A DNA stretch of 64,000 nt, taken from the NCBI RefSeq assembly GCF_000332235.1, contig NZ_CM001775.1, positions 2,634,230 through 2,698,229 on the forward strand, read 5' to 3'. Source of the stretch: Geminocystis herdmanii PCC 6308. GTDB lineage: Bacteria > Cyanobacteriota > Cyanobacteriia > Cyanobacteriales > Cyanobacteriaceae. Positions 15,439 to 24,190 of this stretch are shown here, in pieces. Below the pieces are notes generated by a model that worked only from the letters and a program-made list of their open reading frames with translations, searched no databases and was not told the origin of the DNA. The translations under genes were made by a program, and so were the position numbers. Within the stretch, counting starts at the first letter, position 1, and every line of letters begins with the position of its first letter.

Positions 15439-15664
15439 AAAACTATCAAAAATTTCTTCTAAATCTCCTCATTTAACATCCAAAGAAATCATTAAGCAAC
15501 TAAAAAAGAACGGTTTTATTGAAATTTCGCAAACGGTTTCTCATCTAAAATTATTCAATTATATTACGCAAAGAACAGCTATTGTACCTATTCATCAAGG
15601 AAAAATAATTCCTATTGGCACATTAAAAGCCATTGAAAAACAGTCAGGTATTAAATTTTATTGA
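15434..15664 (+). pseudogene. HicA-like toxin frame without a start codon
   Basis: Open in frame from 15434 (after TAG at 15431) to TGA at 15662-15664. It reads FKKLSKISSKSPHLTSKEII, then KQLKKNGFIEISQTVSHLKL, then VPIHQGKIIPIGTLKAIEKQ, a HicA/YcfA protein with its His in VSHLKL and the P-x-H-x-G-K-x-I-P-x-G-T-L signature. No ATG, GTG or TTG lies before the domain; FKKL sits where MKKL is expected. It overlaps the hicB stop in the +1 frame at GTTTAAAAAAC. Most likely a toxin silenced by loss of its start; a +1 frameshift on GTT-TAA is a remote alternative. Confidence 0.7.
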
Positions 15665-15674
15665 GATAGTTAAG

Positions 15675-15790
15675 AGAGTGCGATCGTTCTTATAAAGTAA
15701 TGTTGATGTGGTTAAAGGTTCGATCGTTTTTTGGGGAAGGGTGCGATGCCTAAGGCACAGCGTAGGTGACCGTGCTTGATAAGGTATAAT
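15675..15790 (+). repeat. 40-bp direct repeats R8, interrupted by a small palindromic insertion
   Basis: Cores at 15679 (TGCGATCG) and 15719, then a third unit whose CGATCG is split by about 23 bp (15748-15770, GCCTAAGGCACAGCGTAGGT plus GAC). The unit then resumes as CGTGCTTGATAAGG. The end carries TATAAT at 15785-15790, 38 bp before the DUF4160 start. Confidence 0.82.
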
Positions 15791-15827
15791 CAATGAATCA
15801 ATTAATTAGTCAACAACATAAAAGAAA

Positions 15828-16076
15828 ATGCCAGTTATTTCGAGATTTTATGGAATAATTATCAAAATGTTCTTTTTGGATCATAATCCGCCTCATTTTC
15901 ATGCTATTTATGGTGAATATAATGCCTTGATTAATATTAATACTTTAGAAATAATTGAAGGAGATTTACCAAAAAAGGCACAATCTTTGGTTTTAGAGTG
16001 GGCAAAAATGTATCAAAAAGATTTAATAGAAATATGGAATAGTCAAGATTTTAAAAAATTGCCTCCATTAGAATAA
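15828..16076 (+). CDS. DUF4160 family protein
   Basis: 82 residues: MPVISRFYGIIIKMFFLDHN then PPHFHAIYGEYNALININTL. The M-P-x-I-x-R-F-x-G-I, H-x-P-P-H-F-H-A-x-Y-x-(E/G) motif is diagnostic of DUF4160. It is habitually encoded next to DUF2442, and the pair is regarded as TA-like; no activity can be asserted from sequence. The conserved His residues suggest metal or nucleic-acid chemistry. Confidence 0.88.
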   Translation: MPVISRFYGIIIKMFFLDHNPPHFHAIYGEYNALININTLEIIEGDLPKKAQSLVLEWAKMYQKDLIEIWNSQDFKKLPPLE

Positions 16077-16087
16077 ATTAATATGCC

Positions 16088-16357
16088 ATGAAAAAATATC
16101 CAAAAGTAATTAAAGTTAAAGCTATTTCTTCTCTAAAATTAGAAATTTTATTTGAAAATGGAGAACAGAAATTATACAATGTGTCAAAGTTAATTAATTT
16201 ATCTCCTTTTGACAAGTTAACTGATTATAATTTTTTTAAGCAAGTAAAAGTTGATGAAAATGGTTACGGTATTTATTGGGATGATAACCTCGATTTAGCT
16301 GAGTCAGAATTATTTGAAAATAGTATAGCAATAAGTTCGATCGTGCTTAGGTCGTAA
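16088..16357 (+). CDS. DUF2442 family protein with repeat-encoded C-terminus
   Basis: 89 residues: KVIKVKAISSLKLEILFENG then EQKLYNVSKL, then GYGIYWDDNLDLAESELFEN. This is DUF2442, partner of the upstream DUF4160 (11-bp gap). The last residues (SSIVLRS) are encoded by repeat unit R9: AGTTCGATCGTGCTTAGG followed by TCG-TAA. So the original 3' end has been replaced by the repeat, and the unit supplies the stop codon. Confidence 0.85.
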   Translation: MKKYPKVIKVKAISSLKLEILFENGEQKLYNVSKLINLSPFDKLTDYNFFKQVKVDENGYGIYWDDNLDLAESELFENSIAISSIVLRS

Positions 16358-16395
16358 TGTTTATGTGGTTGAGGGTTCGATCGTTGATTTGAAGT
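16333..16395 (+). repeat. 40-bp direct repeats R9 (2 cores)
   Basis: Cores at 16336 and 16376, 40 bp apart. The first overlaps the 3' end of the DUF2442 gene and supplies its stop codon; the second lies before the restriction endonuclease gene. Confidence 0.88.
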
Positions 16396-16464
16396 AAACT
16401 ACTTATAAATAAAAAGGTGAATAAATCTTGTCCACCAACAAAATTAATAATTAAGTAAAATTAA

Positions 16465-17379
16465 ATGATTAATATAATTGATCAAAAAGCTATTGAAAAT
16501 AGAAAGAATGGGATAAATAAAATTAAAAACTATAGAGGAAATTTTGCTGATGAGGCAAAAAATATAGAAGATGAATTAAAACATGAAATAGAGGAAAAAG
16601 GAATCGATAATTTAATGGCTCATTTAAGACTTTGTGGTCATATTCCAGAGTCTTATAGTCATGACTCAACAGAAGAAAAATTATACTCAAAATATACAGA
16701 TATTCTGTTATCTTTAACTTATGAATCACTGGGATTTAAAAGTATAGTTTTTGCAGAAAGAAGTGATAGTGCTGATGTCGAAATATTCGGTAAAAATTTT
16801 AATTTTATTGCTGATGCAAAGGCTTTTCGATTAAGTCGAACTGCTAAAAATCAGAAAGATTTTAAAATACAAGCAATGGATAATTGGAAAAGAGGAAAAC
16901 CTTATGCTATGGTTGTTTGTCCTATCTATCAATTACCTAATCGTTCCAGTCAAATTTATCAACAAGCAATTACTCGAAATGTTTGTATTTTTACTTATTC
17001 TCACTTAACGCTTTTATTAAATTTTTCTCTCAAAGAAAATAAGTTAGTGATTGAGAATCTTTTGGAAGAAATTTTTAAAGTTATACCAGCGTTAAATCCA
17101 TCTAAAAATGCTGTGGACTATTGGTTAGCTGTCAATAAAACTATATTAAATTTTTCAGATAAAATTCAAGAATTATGGCAATTAGAAAAACAAGTGGTGA
17201 TAGAATCAACTAAAATTGCAAAAGAGGAAGCATTATATTTTCTTGCTTCGGAAAGAGAAAAAATTATGAAATTGAGTCATGAAGAAGCTCTCAAAGAATT
17301 AATTAAAATTAATAGAATTGATAGTCGAATAAAAACAATAGAATCCATTAAAGAAAACGGTTTATTTTCTATTCAATAA
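16465..17379 (+). CDS. HindIII-family type II restriction endonuclease
   Basis: 304 residues, the length of HindIII (about 300). The middle carries ADAKAFRLSRTAKNQKDFK (residues 116-134), which from memory is almost the same block in HindIII. The PD-(D/E)xK site would be Asp104 (ADVEIF), Asp117 and Lys119 (DAK). The N-terminal region LRLCGHIPESYSHDSTEEKL also aligns in style with HindIII. It probably cleaves AAGCTT as a dimer. A methyltransferase gene follows 4 bp downstream. By eye I find only one AAGCTT in this window, which fits an active or recently active system. Confidence 0.9.
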   Translation: MINIIDQKAIENRKNGINKIKNYRGNFADEAKNIEDELKHEIEEKGIDNLMAHLRLCGHIPESYSHDSTEEKLYSKYTDILLSLTYESLGFKSIVFAERSDSADVEIFGKNFNFIADAKAFRLSRTAKNQKDFKIQAMDNWKRGKPYAMVVCPIYQLPNRSSQIYQQAITRNVCIFTYSHLTLLLNFSLKENKLVIENLLEEIFKVIPALNPSKNAVDYWLAVNKTILNFSDKIQELWQLEKQVVIESTKIAKEEALYFLASEREKIMKLSHEEALKELIKINRIDSRIKTIESIKENGLFSIQ

Positions 17380-17383
17380 AATT

Positions 17384-18196
17384 ATGAATATCACCAAATA
17401 TCTTAACCAAATTATTCAAGGAAATTGTGTTGAAATAATGAAAAATTTTGATTCAAATTCCATTGATATGACTTTAACTTCTCCTCCCTATGATAATTTA
17501 AGGAGTTATAACGGTTATATTTTTCCCTTTGAAAAAATTGCTCAAGAATTATTTAGAATAACAAAAGAAGGCGGTGTTTTGGTGTGGGTTTGTGGCGATG
17601 CAACTATTAATAAAAGTGAAACAGGAACAAGTTTTAAACAGGCACTTTTTTTTAAAGAAATTGGTTTTAATCTCCATGATACGATGATTTTTCAAAAACA
17701 AAATCCTATCCCTCAAATTTATCGAAAAAGATATAATAATGTCTTTGAATATATGTTTGTATTTAGCAAAGGTGAAGTTAAAACTCATAATCCGATTAAG
17801 GTAGAATGTTTACACGCTGGATTAGAATTGAATGGTACGACTTATAAAAACTATTCTAAGGGTGAACAAAAAAGGGAAAAATTAGCTAACCCAGTGCAAA
17901 AAGAGAAAATAAAAGGTAATATTTGGCAATATGTAGTAGGTAAAAAAGCGGAAGATCAAGAAGCAAAAGGACATCCTGCACCTTTTCCTTGTGCTTTAGC
18001 AAGAGATCACATACTATCTTGGACAAATAAAAGCGATATTGTGCTTGATCCTATGTGTGGCAGTGGTACTACTTGCAAGTCTGCTTATCAATTCGATCGA
18101 TTTTATATAGGTATCGATATTAGCGAAGAATACTGCAATTTAGCAAAGGAAAGAATTAATAATTCCAAATTACAACTAAGTCTCACTTTAGATTAA
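17384..18196 (+). CDS. DNA adenine methyltransferase, beta class, partner of HindIII-like nuclease
   Basis: 270 residues. Catalytic motif IV TSPPYDNLRSYNGY is near residue 31, and the SAM-binding motif I DPMCGSGTTCKSAYQ near 224. This order (IV before I) is the beta class of N6-adenine/N4-cytosine methyltransferases. Being next to a HindIII homologue, it is expected to protect AAGCTT by methylating adenine. It starts 4 bp after the nuclease stop, so the two are co-expressed. Full length. Confidence 0.92.
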   Translation: MNITKYLNQIIQGNCVEIMKNFDSNSIDMTLTSPPYDNLRSYNGYIFPFEKIAQELFRITKEGGVLVWVCGDATINKSETGTSFKQALFFKEIGFNLHDTMIFQKQNPIPQIYRKRYNNVFEYMFVFSKGEVKTHNPIKVECLHAGLELNGTTYKNYSKGEQKREKLANPVQKEKIKGNIWQYVVGKKAEDQEAKGHPAPFPCALARDHILSWTNKSDIVLDPMCGSGTTCKSAYQFDRFYIGIDISEEYCNLAKERINNSKLQLSLTLD

Positions 18197-18292
18197 ATTT
18201 CACGATATAAGTATAAAGTAATGTTGAAATGGTTTAAGGTTCGATCGAGCTTAGGTTGTAATGTTGATATGGTTAAAGGAGTTCGATATTTT
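18197..18292 (+). repeat. 40-bp direct repeats R10 (right end of island)
   Basis: A decayed unit at about 18201 (CACGATATAAGTATAAAGTA then ATGTTGAAATGG), a full core at 18240, and a decayed core at 18282 (TTCGATAT). It is the last occurrence; UPF0182 follows immediately on the minus strand. Confidence 0.85.
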
Positions 18293-18306
18293 GACATTTT
18301 ATTGTA

Positions 18307-21264
18307 CTAATTAATAGAAGAATTTTCCAGAAAACGAATAATAGGAGATTCATCTATTTTTTGTCCACCGAAAATGTTGTCTAAGGCTTGTTTTAGGGTT
18401 TGTGCCATGACGATTTTATTCTCATAAACCACGATGACTCTCGCTAAGGTGGGTACACTATTTTTATCCGCTTCGAGATATACTGGCTCTACATATAATA
18501 AGGATTCTTCTATGGGTATCACTAATAAATGTCCTTGTATGGCTTTTGAACCTTGACGATCCCATAAGGAGATTTGACCTGATATAATAGGGTCTTGATT
18601 GATCAATGCTTCTATTTGATCAGGACCATAGACTAATCTTTGCTTAGGAAACTGATACAATAACAGCTTACCATAGTTTTCATCGTCCGATCGAGCCGCT
18701 AACCATGCAATCAAATTCGGGCGAGAAATCGGGGTATAAGGATGTAATAAGATAAACTCCTCTTGGGTAGCAATGGGCAATTTCATGATTAAATAATAGG
18801 GTTGCATGGAAAGCATTTCACTACCGTAAATTTCTTCGGGGACTTGCCATTGATCTTCCCTGTTGTATAATACTTGAGGATCGGTAACGTGATAAGTTAG
18901 CAATCTCTCGGATTGGGTGTTAAAAAAGTCGATGGGATAGCGAATATGTTGTTTAATATCCCTAGGCATGGCACTTAAAGGTTTAAACAATTCGGGAAAA
19001 ATTTTTGTCCAGACTTTGATAATAGGGTCTTCTTCATCGCTAATATAAAAGTTAACGTCACCATCTTCGGCGTTGATTAACACTTTAACTGAGTTGCGAA
19101 TATAGTTAAAATTGTTGTCTCCTGCATCAGAATAGGGGTAATAATCGGAAATTGTATAACCGTCAATTAACCAATATAAATGGTTTGAGTCTTCATTGTT
19201 GCCTTTTGCGGCGATTAAATAAGCATCTCGATCGTAATACAAAAAAGGTGCGATCGCTTTCAATCTATCTCGCAGATTACGACGAAACAAAACCCTCGTT
19301 TCAGGAGTAAAGTTATTAGTTAATAACATCCGCCAATCTCGCAAATACACAGAAAACAAAAATTTACGGGTAAAGGAATTAAGATAAATTCCTCCTTCTC
19401 CATCGTAGGTATGATAAACATTTTCTTCTCCGCTAGGAAAATCAAACTCAGGTACTTTTGTGTTAGTCATGATATAGTTATTTGTAACTTGACCAAAATA
19501 AATACGAGGGCGATAGATAGGAATACTATTTCTTACTCCTTGAGAGGAAGTGTTTAACTCTCCGGGGTCTTGCGTTGTGCCAATGTCTTTAATAAAATAG
19601 TAAGGTAAGCCACCATCTGCCACTCGATTCACAGGAGACATGGTAAAACCGTAGCCGTGAGTATAAACTAAGTGTTGGTTTACCCAAGTTTGCGCTTGGG
19701 ATGGTAACATTTGCGCATCTAATTCTCTAGCAGCAATAATTACTTGTTTATTTTGATTGATATTGAGATTCTTTTCCGTGGTGATATTATATCGATCGAT
19801 GTCAGCATCATAAAACACATAATAAGGACGAATTTGTTGTAATTGACGATTTGCCTGTAAAATAGGACGAGTATCCCAAAGACGGATATTGTTAATAGTT
19901 AGGTAATTTTTTTCAATATCTGCTAAGGTTAAATTACCTTCAGGATTAAAAGTTTTAACCTCAATTTTATCTAAATTAAAAGCGGTTCTTGTTTCTTCAA
20001 TATTATGAATAATATAAGGTTTTTCTAAAGCTAATTCGTTCGGTTGTACAATCATATTTTGTACTAAAACCCCTAATAAAAGTCCTAAAGAATATAAGAC
20101 TGCGTAAAGAATAAAAGGGAAAGTTGAAAGAGAGATTAACCCTTTATTTGTTTGTTTTAAATTATATCTATTTTTGCTACTTGAACCGGTGAAAGATTTA
20201 TAAAATAACCATATCGCCATAAGTAAAGCATAAATACTAGCAAGAGTTTCCCTAGGCAAACTAATATTTATATCGGTATAACCTGCACCATAAACTACTC
20301 CATCAGCCGAGAGTAAAAGTAGATAACGATTTAACCAATGAATCACTGCTAAAATGATCATTAATAATCCTGCTAAACCGTATAAATGTTTTAATTGATC
20401 TCTCGAAAAACCTTTAAATTTTCCCTCAGATAAACTTTTATTTGATAGTAAATAAGTTAAAGTTACAGAGACGATCGAATATATTAGTAAACCTTGTAAT
20501 AATGAGACGATTATTTGTAAAAAAGGTATTTGAAAAATATAAAAACTTAAATCTTTATTAAAAATTGGATCTTGAACATTAAAAGGAATACTATTAAAAT
20601 ATTGTAAAAATTTTCCCCAGTAACCCGCTAAAATAAAAGCAAATAATCCACTATAATAAAAAGCAATAACGATTAACCATAATCTTGTTTTTAAGATTAA
20701 TAAAGTAATAAAAATAACCATTAAAATTAATGGAAAACCTTCACTAAAAACATTATTAACTATCTCTTGAATATTGCTAATTAAAAAAGTTTTCGGAATA
20801 GTTGGTTTTAAATTTGGTAAATCTAAAGAGACATAATAAACCTTACTAATAATTTTGGTATAGTAAATAATACTAATACTAATTAACAGAGAAAAACTAA
20901 TAATAATGGGAAGTAAATATTTTAATTTTAACTCAGGTGATTGAGCATACTCTTTATTTTTAAGTATTTTATCTGCACTAATAAAATTATTTTGTTGTCG
21001 TTTTTGTTTTTGAGCGATCGATAAATTAAACCATAAAAAAGAAAAAGAAATAATAAAAGTTCCTAACCATAAAAATACTTTAGTTAGAGAAAATTTCCAA
21101 AAAGTTTTTAAATAATTAACTTCTTGAAACCATAAAATATTAACCTCAATTTTACAAATAATTAAAATAATTGTATAAGCTAAAATTAATGATAATAGAA
21201 GGATAAAAAAATATTTTAAATAATTAATTTTTGAGTTCGATCGAACTTTTTCTGTGACAGTCAT
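18307..21264 (-). CDS. UPF0182 family large membrane protein
   Basis: 985 residues, full length for UPF0182. About seven transmembrane helices occupy the N-terminal 400 residues (for example FFILLLSLILAYTIILII and FPLILMVIFITLLIL). A large soluble domain follows, containing conserved blocks such as NIRLWDTRPILQANRQLQQI, then RPYYVFYDADIDRYNI, and HGYGFTMSPVNRVADGGLPY. The family is widespread in cyanobacteria and actinobacteria; its function is unknown. The start ATG 21264 has TAGGAGG just upstream, a strong Shine-Dalgarno. Confidence 0.93.
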   Translation of the reverse strand: MTVTEKVRSNSKINYLKYFFILLLSLILAYTIILIICKIEVNILWFQEVNYLKTFWKFSLTKVFLWLGTFIISFSFLWFNLSIAQKQKRQQNNFISADKILKNKEYAQSPELKLKYLLPIIISFSLLISISIIYYTKIISKVYYVSLDLPNLKPTIPKTFLISNIQEIVNNVFSEGFPLILMVIFITLLILKTRLWLIVIAFYYSGLFAFILAGYWGKFLQYFNSIPFNVQDPIFNKDLSFYIFQIPFLQIIVSLLQGLLIYSIVSVTLTYLLSNKSLSEGKFKGFSRDQLKHLYGLAGLLMIILAVIHWLNRYLLLLSADGVVYGAGYTDINISLPRETLASIYALLMAIWLFYKSFTGSSSKNRYNLKQTNKGLISLSTFPFILYAVLYSLGLLLGVLVQNMIVQPNELALEKPYIIHNIEETRTAFNLDKIEVKTFNPEGNLTLADIEKNYLTINNIRLWDTRPILQANRQLQQIRPYYVFYDADIDRYNITTEKNLNINQNKQVIIAARELDAQMLPSQAQTWVNQHLVYTHGYGFTMSPVNRVADGGLPYYFIKDIGTTQDPGELNTSSQGVRNSIPIYRPRIYFGQVTNNYIMTNTKVPEFDFPSGEENVYHTYDGEGGIYLNSFTRKFLFSVYLRDWRMLLTNNFTPETRVLFRRNLRDRLKAIAPFLYYDRDAYLIAAKGNNEDSNHLYWLIDGYTISDYYPYSDAGDNNFNYIRNSVKVLINAEDGDVNFYISDEEDPIIKVWTKIFPELFKPLSAMPRDIKQHIRYPIDFFNTQSERLLTYHVTDPQVLYNREDQWQVPEEIYGSEMLSMQPYYLIMKLPIATQEEFILLHPYTPISRPNLIAWLAARSDDENYGKLLLYQFPKQRLVYGPDQIEALINQDPIISGQISLWDRQGSKAIQGHLLVIPIEESLLYVEPVYLEADKNSVPTLARVIVVYENKIVMAQTLKQALDNIFGGQKIDESPIIRFLENSSIN

Positions 21265-21371
21265 TAGTGCCTCCTATAATAGACATCAAACTATAAATAT
21301 TTTAACCTTGATCATACTCATTAAGGTATAGATTGAAGATAAGTTAACACAATATATAAAACTTTTAAATA

Positions 21372-21845
21372 ATGACAAAAATAGACAAAAACCAAAAACA
21401 ACTAAAATTTTCTTGGCAGGAATTTAGAGAATATTGTGAGATTGTCGCTATCGACATTATTCATCATCAAAAATCCTATTCTCAGATAATAGCCATTGCG
21501 AGGGGAGGATTTTATTTAGGGGATTATCTTTCGAGAAGGCTAAAATTGCCTTTGTCTGTGATTGTGACTCAAAGTTATACTCAAGATAATCAACAAGGAA
21601 AGTTATCATTAGGAAACTTATCTTATATTATCCCCCCAGTGCAAAAAGTTTTGTTAGTGGATGATTTGTTAGATACAGGAGTTACTATGATAAAGACAAA
21701 AGAAATGTTAGAAAATACTTGGGGAGTGGAAGTTGATACCGCCGTGATATGGCAAAAATTTCATAGTCAATTTCAAGCCGACTATTGTCACAGTATCACC
21801 CCTTCGGATTATTGGATTCAACAACCCTTTGAAGTAGGGGATTAG
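21372..21845 (+). CDS. Phosphoribosyltransferase (Gpt/Hpt-like)
   Basis: 157 residues. The type I PRTase PRPP loop is VLLVDDLLDTGVTMIKTKEM (about residues 95-114). SQIIAIARGGFYLGDYLSRR forms the preceding pyrophosphate loop. Similar to xanthine/hypoxanthine phosphoribosyltransferases that salvage purine bases; which base is used cannot be told. Divergent from UPF0182. Confidence 0.85.
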   Translation: MTKIDKNQKQLKFSWQEFREYCEIVAIDIIHHQKSYSQIIAIARGGFYLGDYLSRRLKLPLSVIVTQSYTQDNQQGKLSLGNLSYIIPPVQKVLLVDDLLDTGVTMIKTKEMLENTWGVEVDTAVIWQKFHSQFQADYCHSITPSDYWIQQPFEVGD

Positions 21846-21903
21846 ATAGGGGATTGGGGGATTAGGGGACATTTTCAAATTACTTTTTACTCACTACTTG
21901 TTG

Positions 21904-22401
21904 TTAATTATTCTGATTCAATAAACTAACTAAACTAGACCAACGATCGTCCTTAATGGTACTATGTTGTTGAGACTCAATGGCTGGGGGTTGACAATCA
22001 TTACCACAAAGAATGCGCAACGGCATAGCTAAGGATAATTGCTCATAAATCCATTCATCCATAATCAACTCACCATCTGGAGGTAAGGTTTCCGATAAAT
22101 CTTCGCTAATAATTTCTCTTTCTAAAGGATAACTTAATAGAGGTTCTTCTTCTTTCAATAAAATAATTTCCGAAGTATCCACCTCCAAACGATGATTAAA
22201 ACTTTGTAAACATCGATCGCAGGTTAACGTTAAAATAGTATGAGCTTGTAACTGCAACTCTAAAAAATTCCCCCGATGGGCAACCTGAAAAAAACCCCTC
22301 ACAGGAGTAAGGCTATCCAAACCTGAAATTTGATGATTTAAAGCTATTTCCTCTTTTTGCTCAGGCATTTTTAACAATCGAGGAATATAAATTTTTTCCA
22401 T
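21904..22401 (-). CDS. YceD/DUF177 family protein
   Basis: 165 residues from ATG 22401 (MEKIYIPRLLKMPEQKEEIA). An upstream in-frame ATG at 22452 would add 17 residues not expected for the family. The Cys pair LTCDRCLQSFNHRLEVD near residue 75 and ILCGNDCQP near 140 are the usual DUF177 cysteines. YceD-like proteins are linked to 23S rRNA or large-subunit accumulation. Conserved in cyanobacteria. Confidence 0.88.
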   Translation of the reverse strand: MEKIYIPRLLKMPEQKEEIALNHQISGLDSLTPVRGFFQVAHRGNFLELQLQAHTILTLTCDRCLQSFNHRLEVDTSEIILLKEEEPLLSYPLEREIISEDLSETLPPDGELIMDEWIYEQLSLAMPLRILCGNDCQPPAIESQQHSTIKDDRWSSLVSLLNQNN

Positions 22402-22601
22402 AATAAACCTGACAACATCAGTGAAGCTAACATGAACATAGAGAATTAACAACTATTCTCGATCGATCCTTCAGAAATTATAACCAAGAATGTCACAATT
22501 TCTCACGATTTTCGATCGAACTCAAAAAAATGATACAAAAAAAAGAAATGAGGGAAAACTAAGAACACTCTATAATGAAAAACAAAACCATCTAAATTAC
22601 T

Positions 22602-24092
22602 ATGAGTCAGGGTGATTTATCTAGGGAAAACTTATTAGTACAACGTTACCAACTACAAGAAGTAATTGGTCACGGAGCAATGGGCATAGTCTATCGTGCC
22701 GAAGACACCGTATCTAAAAGGCAAAATGTCGCCATCAAAATTTTGTCGAAGGCTTTAGACGACATGAAAATGATTAAACGATTTCAAAGAGAAGCCACCG
22801 TTAGCGCTTTACTATCAGAAAGAAGTGACAACATTGTTAAAGTCACAGACTACGGCGTAGATGAAAATAAAGTACCTTTCTACGTCATGGAATACCTCAA
22901 TGGGGAAAATCTTGATGACTTCATTGAAATACATAATGTTTCTATATTACAATTCTTAGACTTTGCCTCTCAAATGTGTCGAGCAATGGAAACAGCACAT
23001 AATGGTATTTTTTTTGAAGGAGAAATTTGTCCTGTCATTCACCGAGATTTAAAACCTAGTAATATATTCCTAATTGAAGACGAGACAGGAAAACAAATCC
23101 TCAAAATACTAGATTTTGGCATCGCAAAATTAATCACCGATGACAAAGGTGACACTGAAGCCTTTATGGGTACACCAAGATATTGTTCTCCAGAACAAAT
23201 ACAAGGGCAAGACTTGGATAACAGATCAGATATTTATAGTTTGGGTATGGTAATGTATTTCATACTAGCAAAAAAATATCCTTGGAACATAGAAATCAAC
23301 TCTGTTTCAGAATGGTATAAAGCACATACCGAATTAACGCCCGCTAGTTTTCCCCCCGACTTAAAAATTCCTCCAGAATTAGAAAAATTAATCCTTAAAT
23401 GTCTCGAAAAATCTCCTAATAATCGCCCTCAAAGTGTCGGAGAAATTACCCAAAGAATAGAGGCGATCGCACGAAAAATAAATCATGAATCTCATACACA
23501 AAATACCACATCTATTAATAATAAAAAACTCCCCTTAGAAGCATTTTTATTGAATAGTAAATGGCCAGAAAATAAACCACAACAAAAAATAGTTTTTCCT
23601 CGTATTTTTCTTTTTGATCACAAAGTATATCCCAGTGTTTGTACAATGTTAGAGAGTAAAGATATTAAAGAAAGAAAAAATAATATTCGTTATAATCAAT
23701 TCTTATTTCAAAGTTATCCCCATCCGATGATTTTATGGTTAACAGTATTATACAGCCCCGAAGAAGGCGCTCGTTGGTTGCCTTGTTACTTAGATTTAAA
23801 AACAAAAATTGGTCAACAAATGGTTAATCTATTAAGTGACTCTAAAAAATATTTCTTATTATTTTATGCCTTAGGAAATCCTCATAAATCTCAAGATTTA
23901 TTATCATTTACTGTCATGTTAAAACAAAGAACTAACCTTAAACAATGGGCTTCCGTGAGTAATATGTTGAATATAAATCACAATGACGAAGCCGTAATTA
24001 GTAGGAAAAAATTAAAAGAAGATTTAGAACAATTAAAACCTAAAATTCTTTTAGAAATTGAAAAAAGCAACACACAAGAAATTCATGGTTAA
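22602..24092 (+). CDS. Serine/threonine protein kinase with C-terminal cyanobacterial domain
   Basis: 496 residues. Hanks-type kinase domain at about 14-290: glycine loop VIGHGAMGIVYRAED, Lys in VAIKILSKAL, catalytic loop VIHRDLKPSNIFLIED, DFG in ILDFGIAKL, and SPEQ in GTPRYCSPEQIQG. The C-terminal approximately 180 residues (for example YPHPMILWLTVLYSPEEGAR) are a domain I do not name; it contains no transmembrane segment. It is probably a soluble signalling kinase. Single gene. Confidence 0.93.
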   Translation: MSQGDLSRENLLVQRYQLQEVIGHGAMGIVYRAEDTVSKRQNVAIKILSKALDDMKMIKRFQREATVSALLSERSDNIVKVTDYGVDENKVPFYVMEYLNGENLDDFIEIHNVSILQFLDFASQMCRAMETAHNGIFFEGEICPVIHRDLKPSNIFLIEDETGKQILKILDFGIAKLITDDKGDTEAFMGTPRYCSPEQIQGQDLDNRSDIYSLGMVMYFILAKKYPWNIEINSVSEWYKAHTELTPASFPPDLKIPPELEKLILKCLEKSPNNRPQSVGEITQRIEAIARKINHESHTQNTTSINNKKLPLEAFLLNSKWPENKPQQKIVFPRIFLFDHKVYPSVCTMLESKDIKERKNNIRYNQFLFQSYPHPMILWLTVLYSPEEGARWLPCYLDLKTKIGQQMVNLLSDSKKYFLLFYALGNPHKSQDLLSFTVMLKQRTNLKQWASVSNMLNINHNDEAVISRKKLKEDLEQLKPKILLEIEKSNTQEIHG

Positions 24093-24190
24093 TTAAAGTT
24101 TCCCTCAGAGTTTTTTAAATGAGAGTGTAAAATAGCAGGTAGAAGATAAAATAAATAATTATAAATCAATCAAAATTTAATCACTTATAT

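Noticed and set aside
10366-18300. Chromosomal integron
   Set aside because: No integrase gene is seen, the repeats lack attC-like inverted arms, and genes lie on both strands while repeats keep one orientation. The layout is only analogous.
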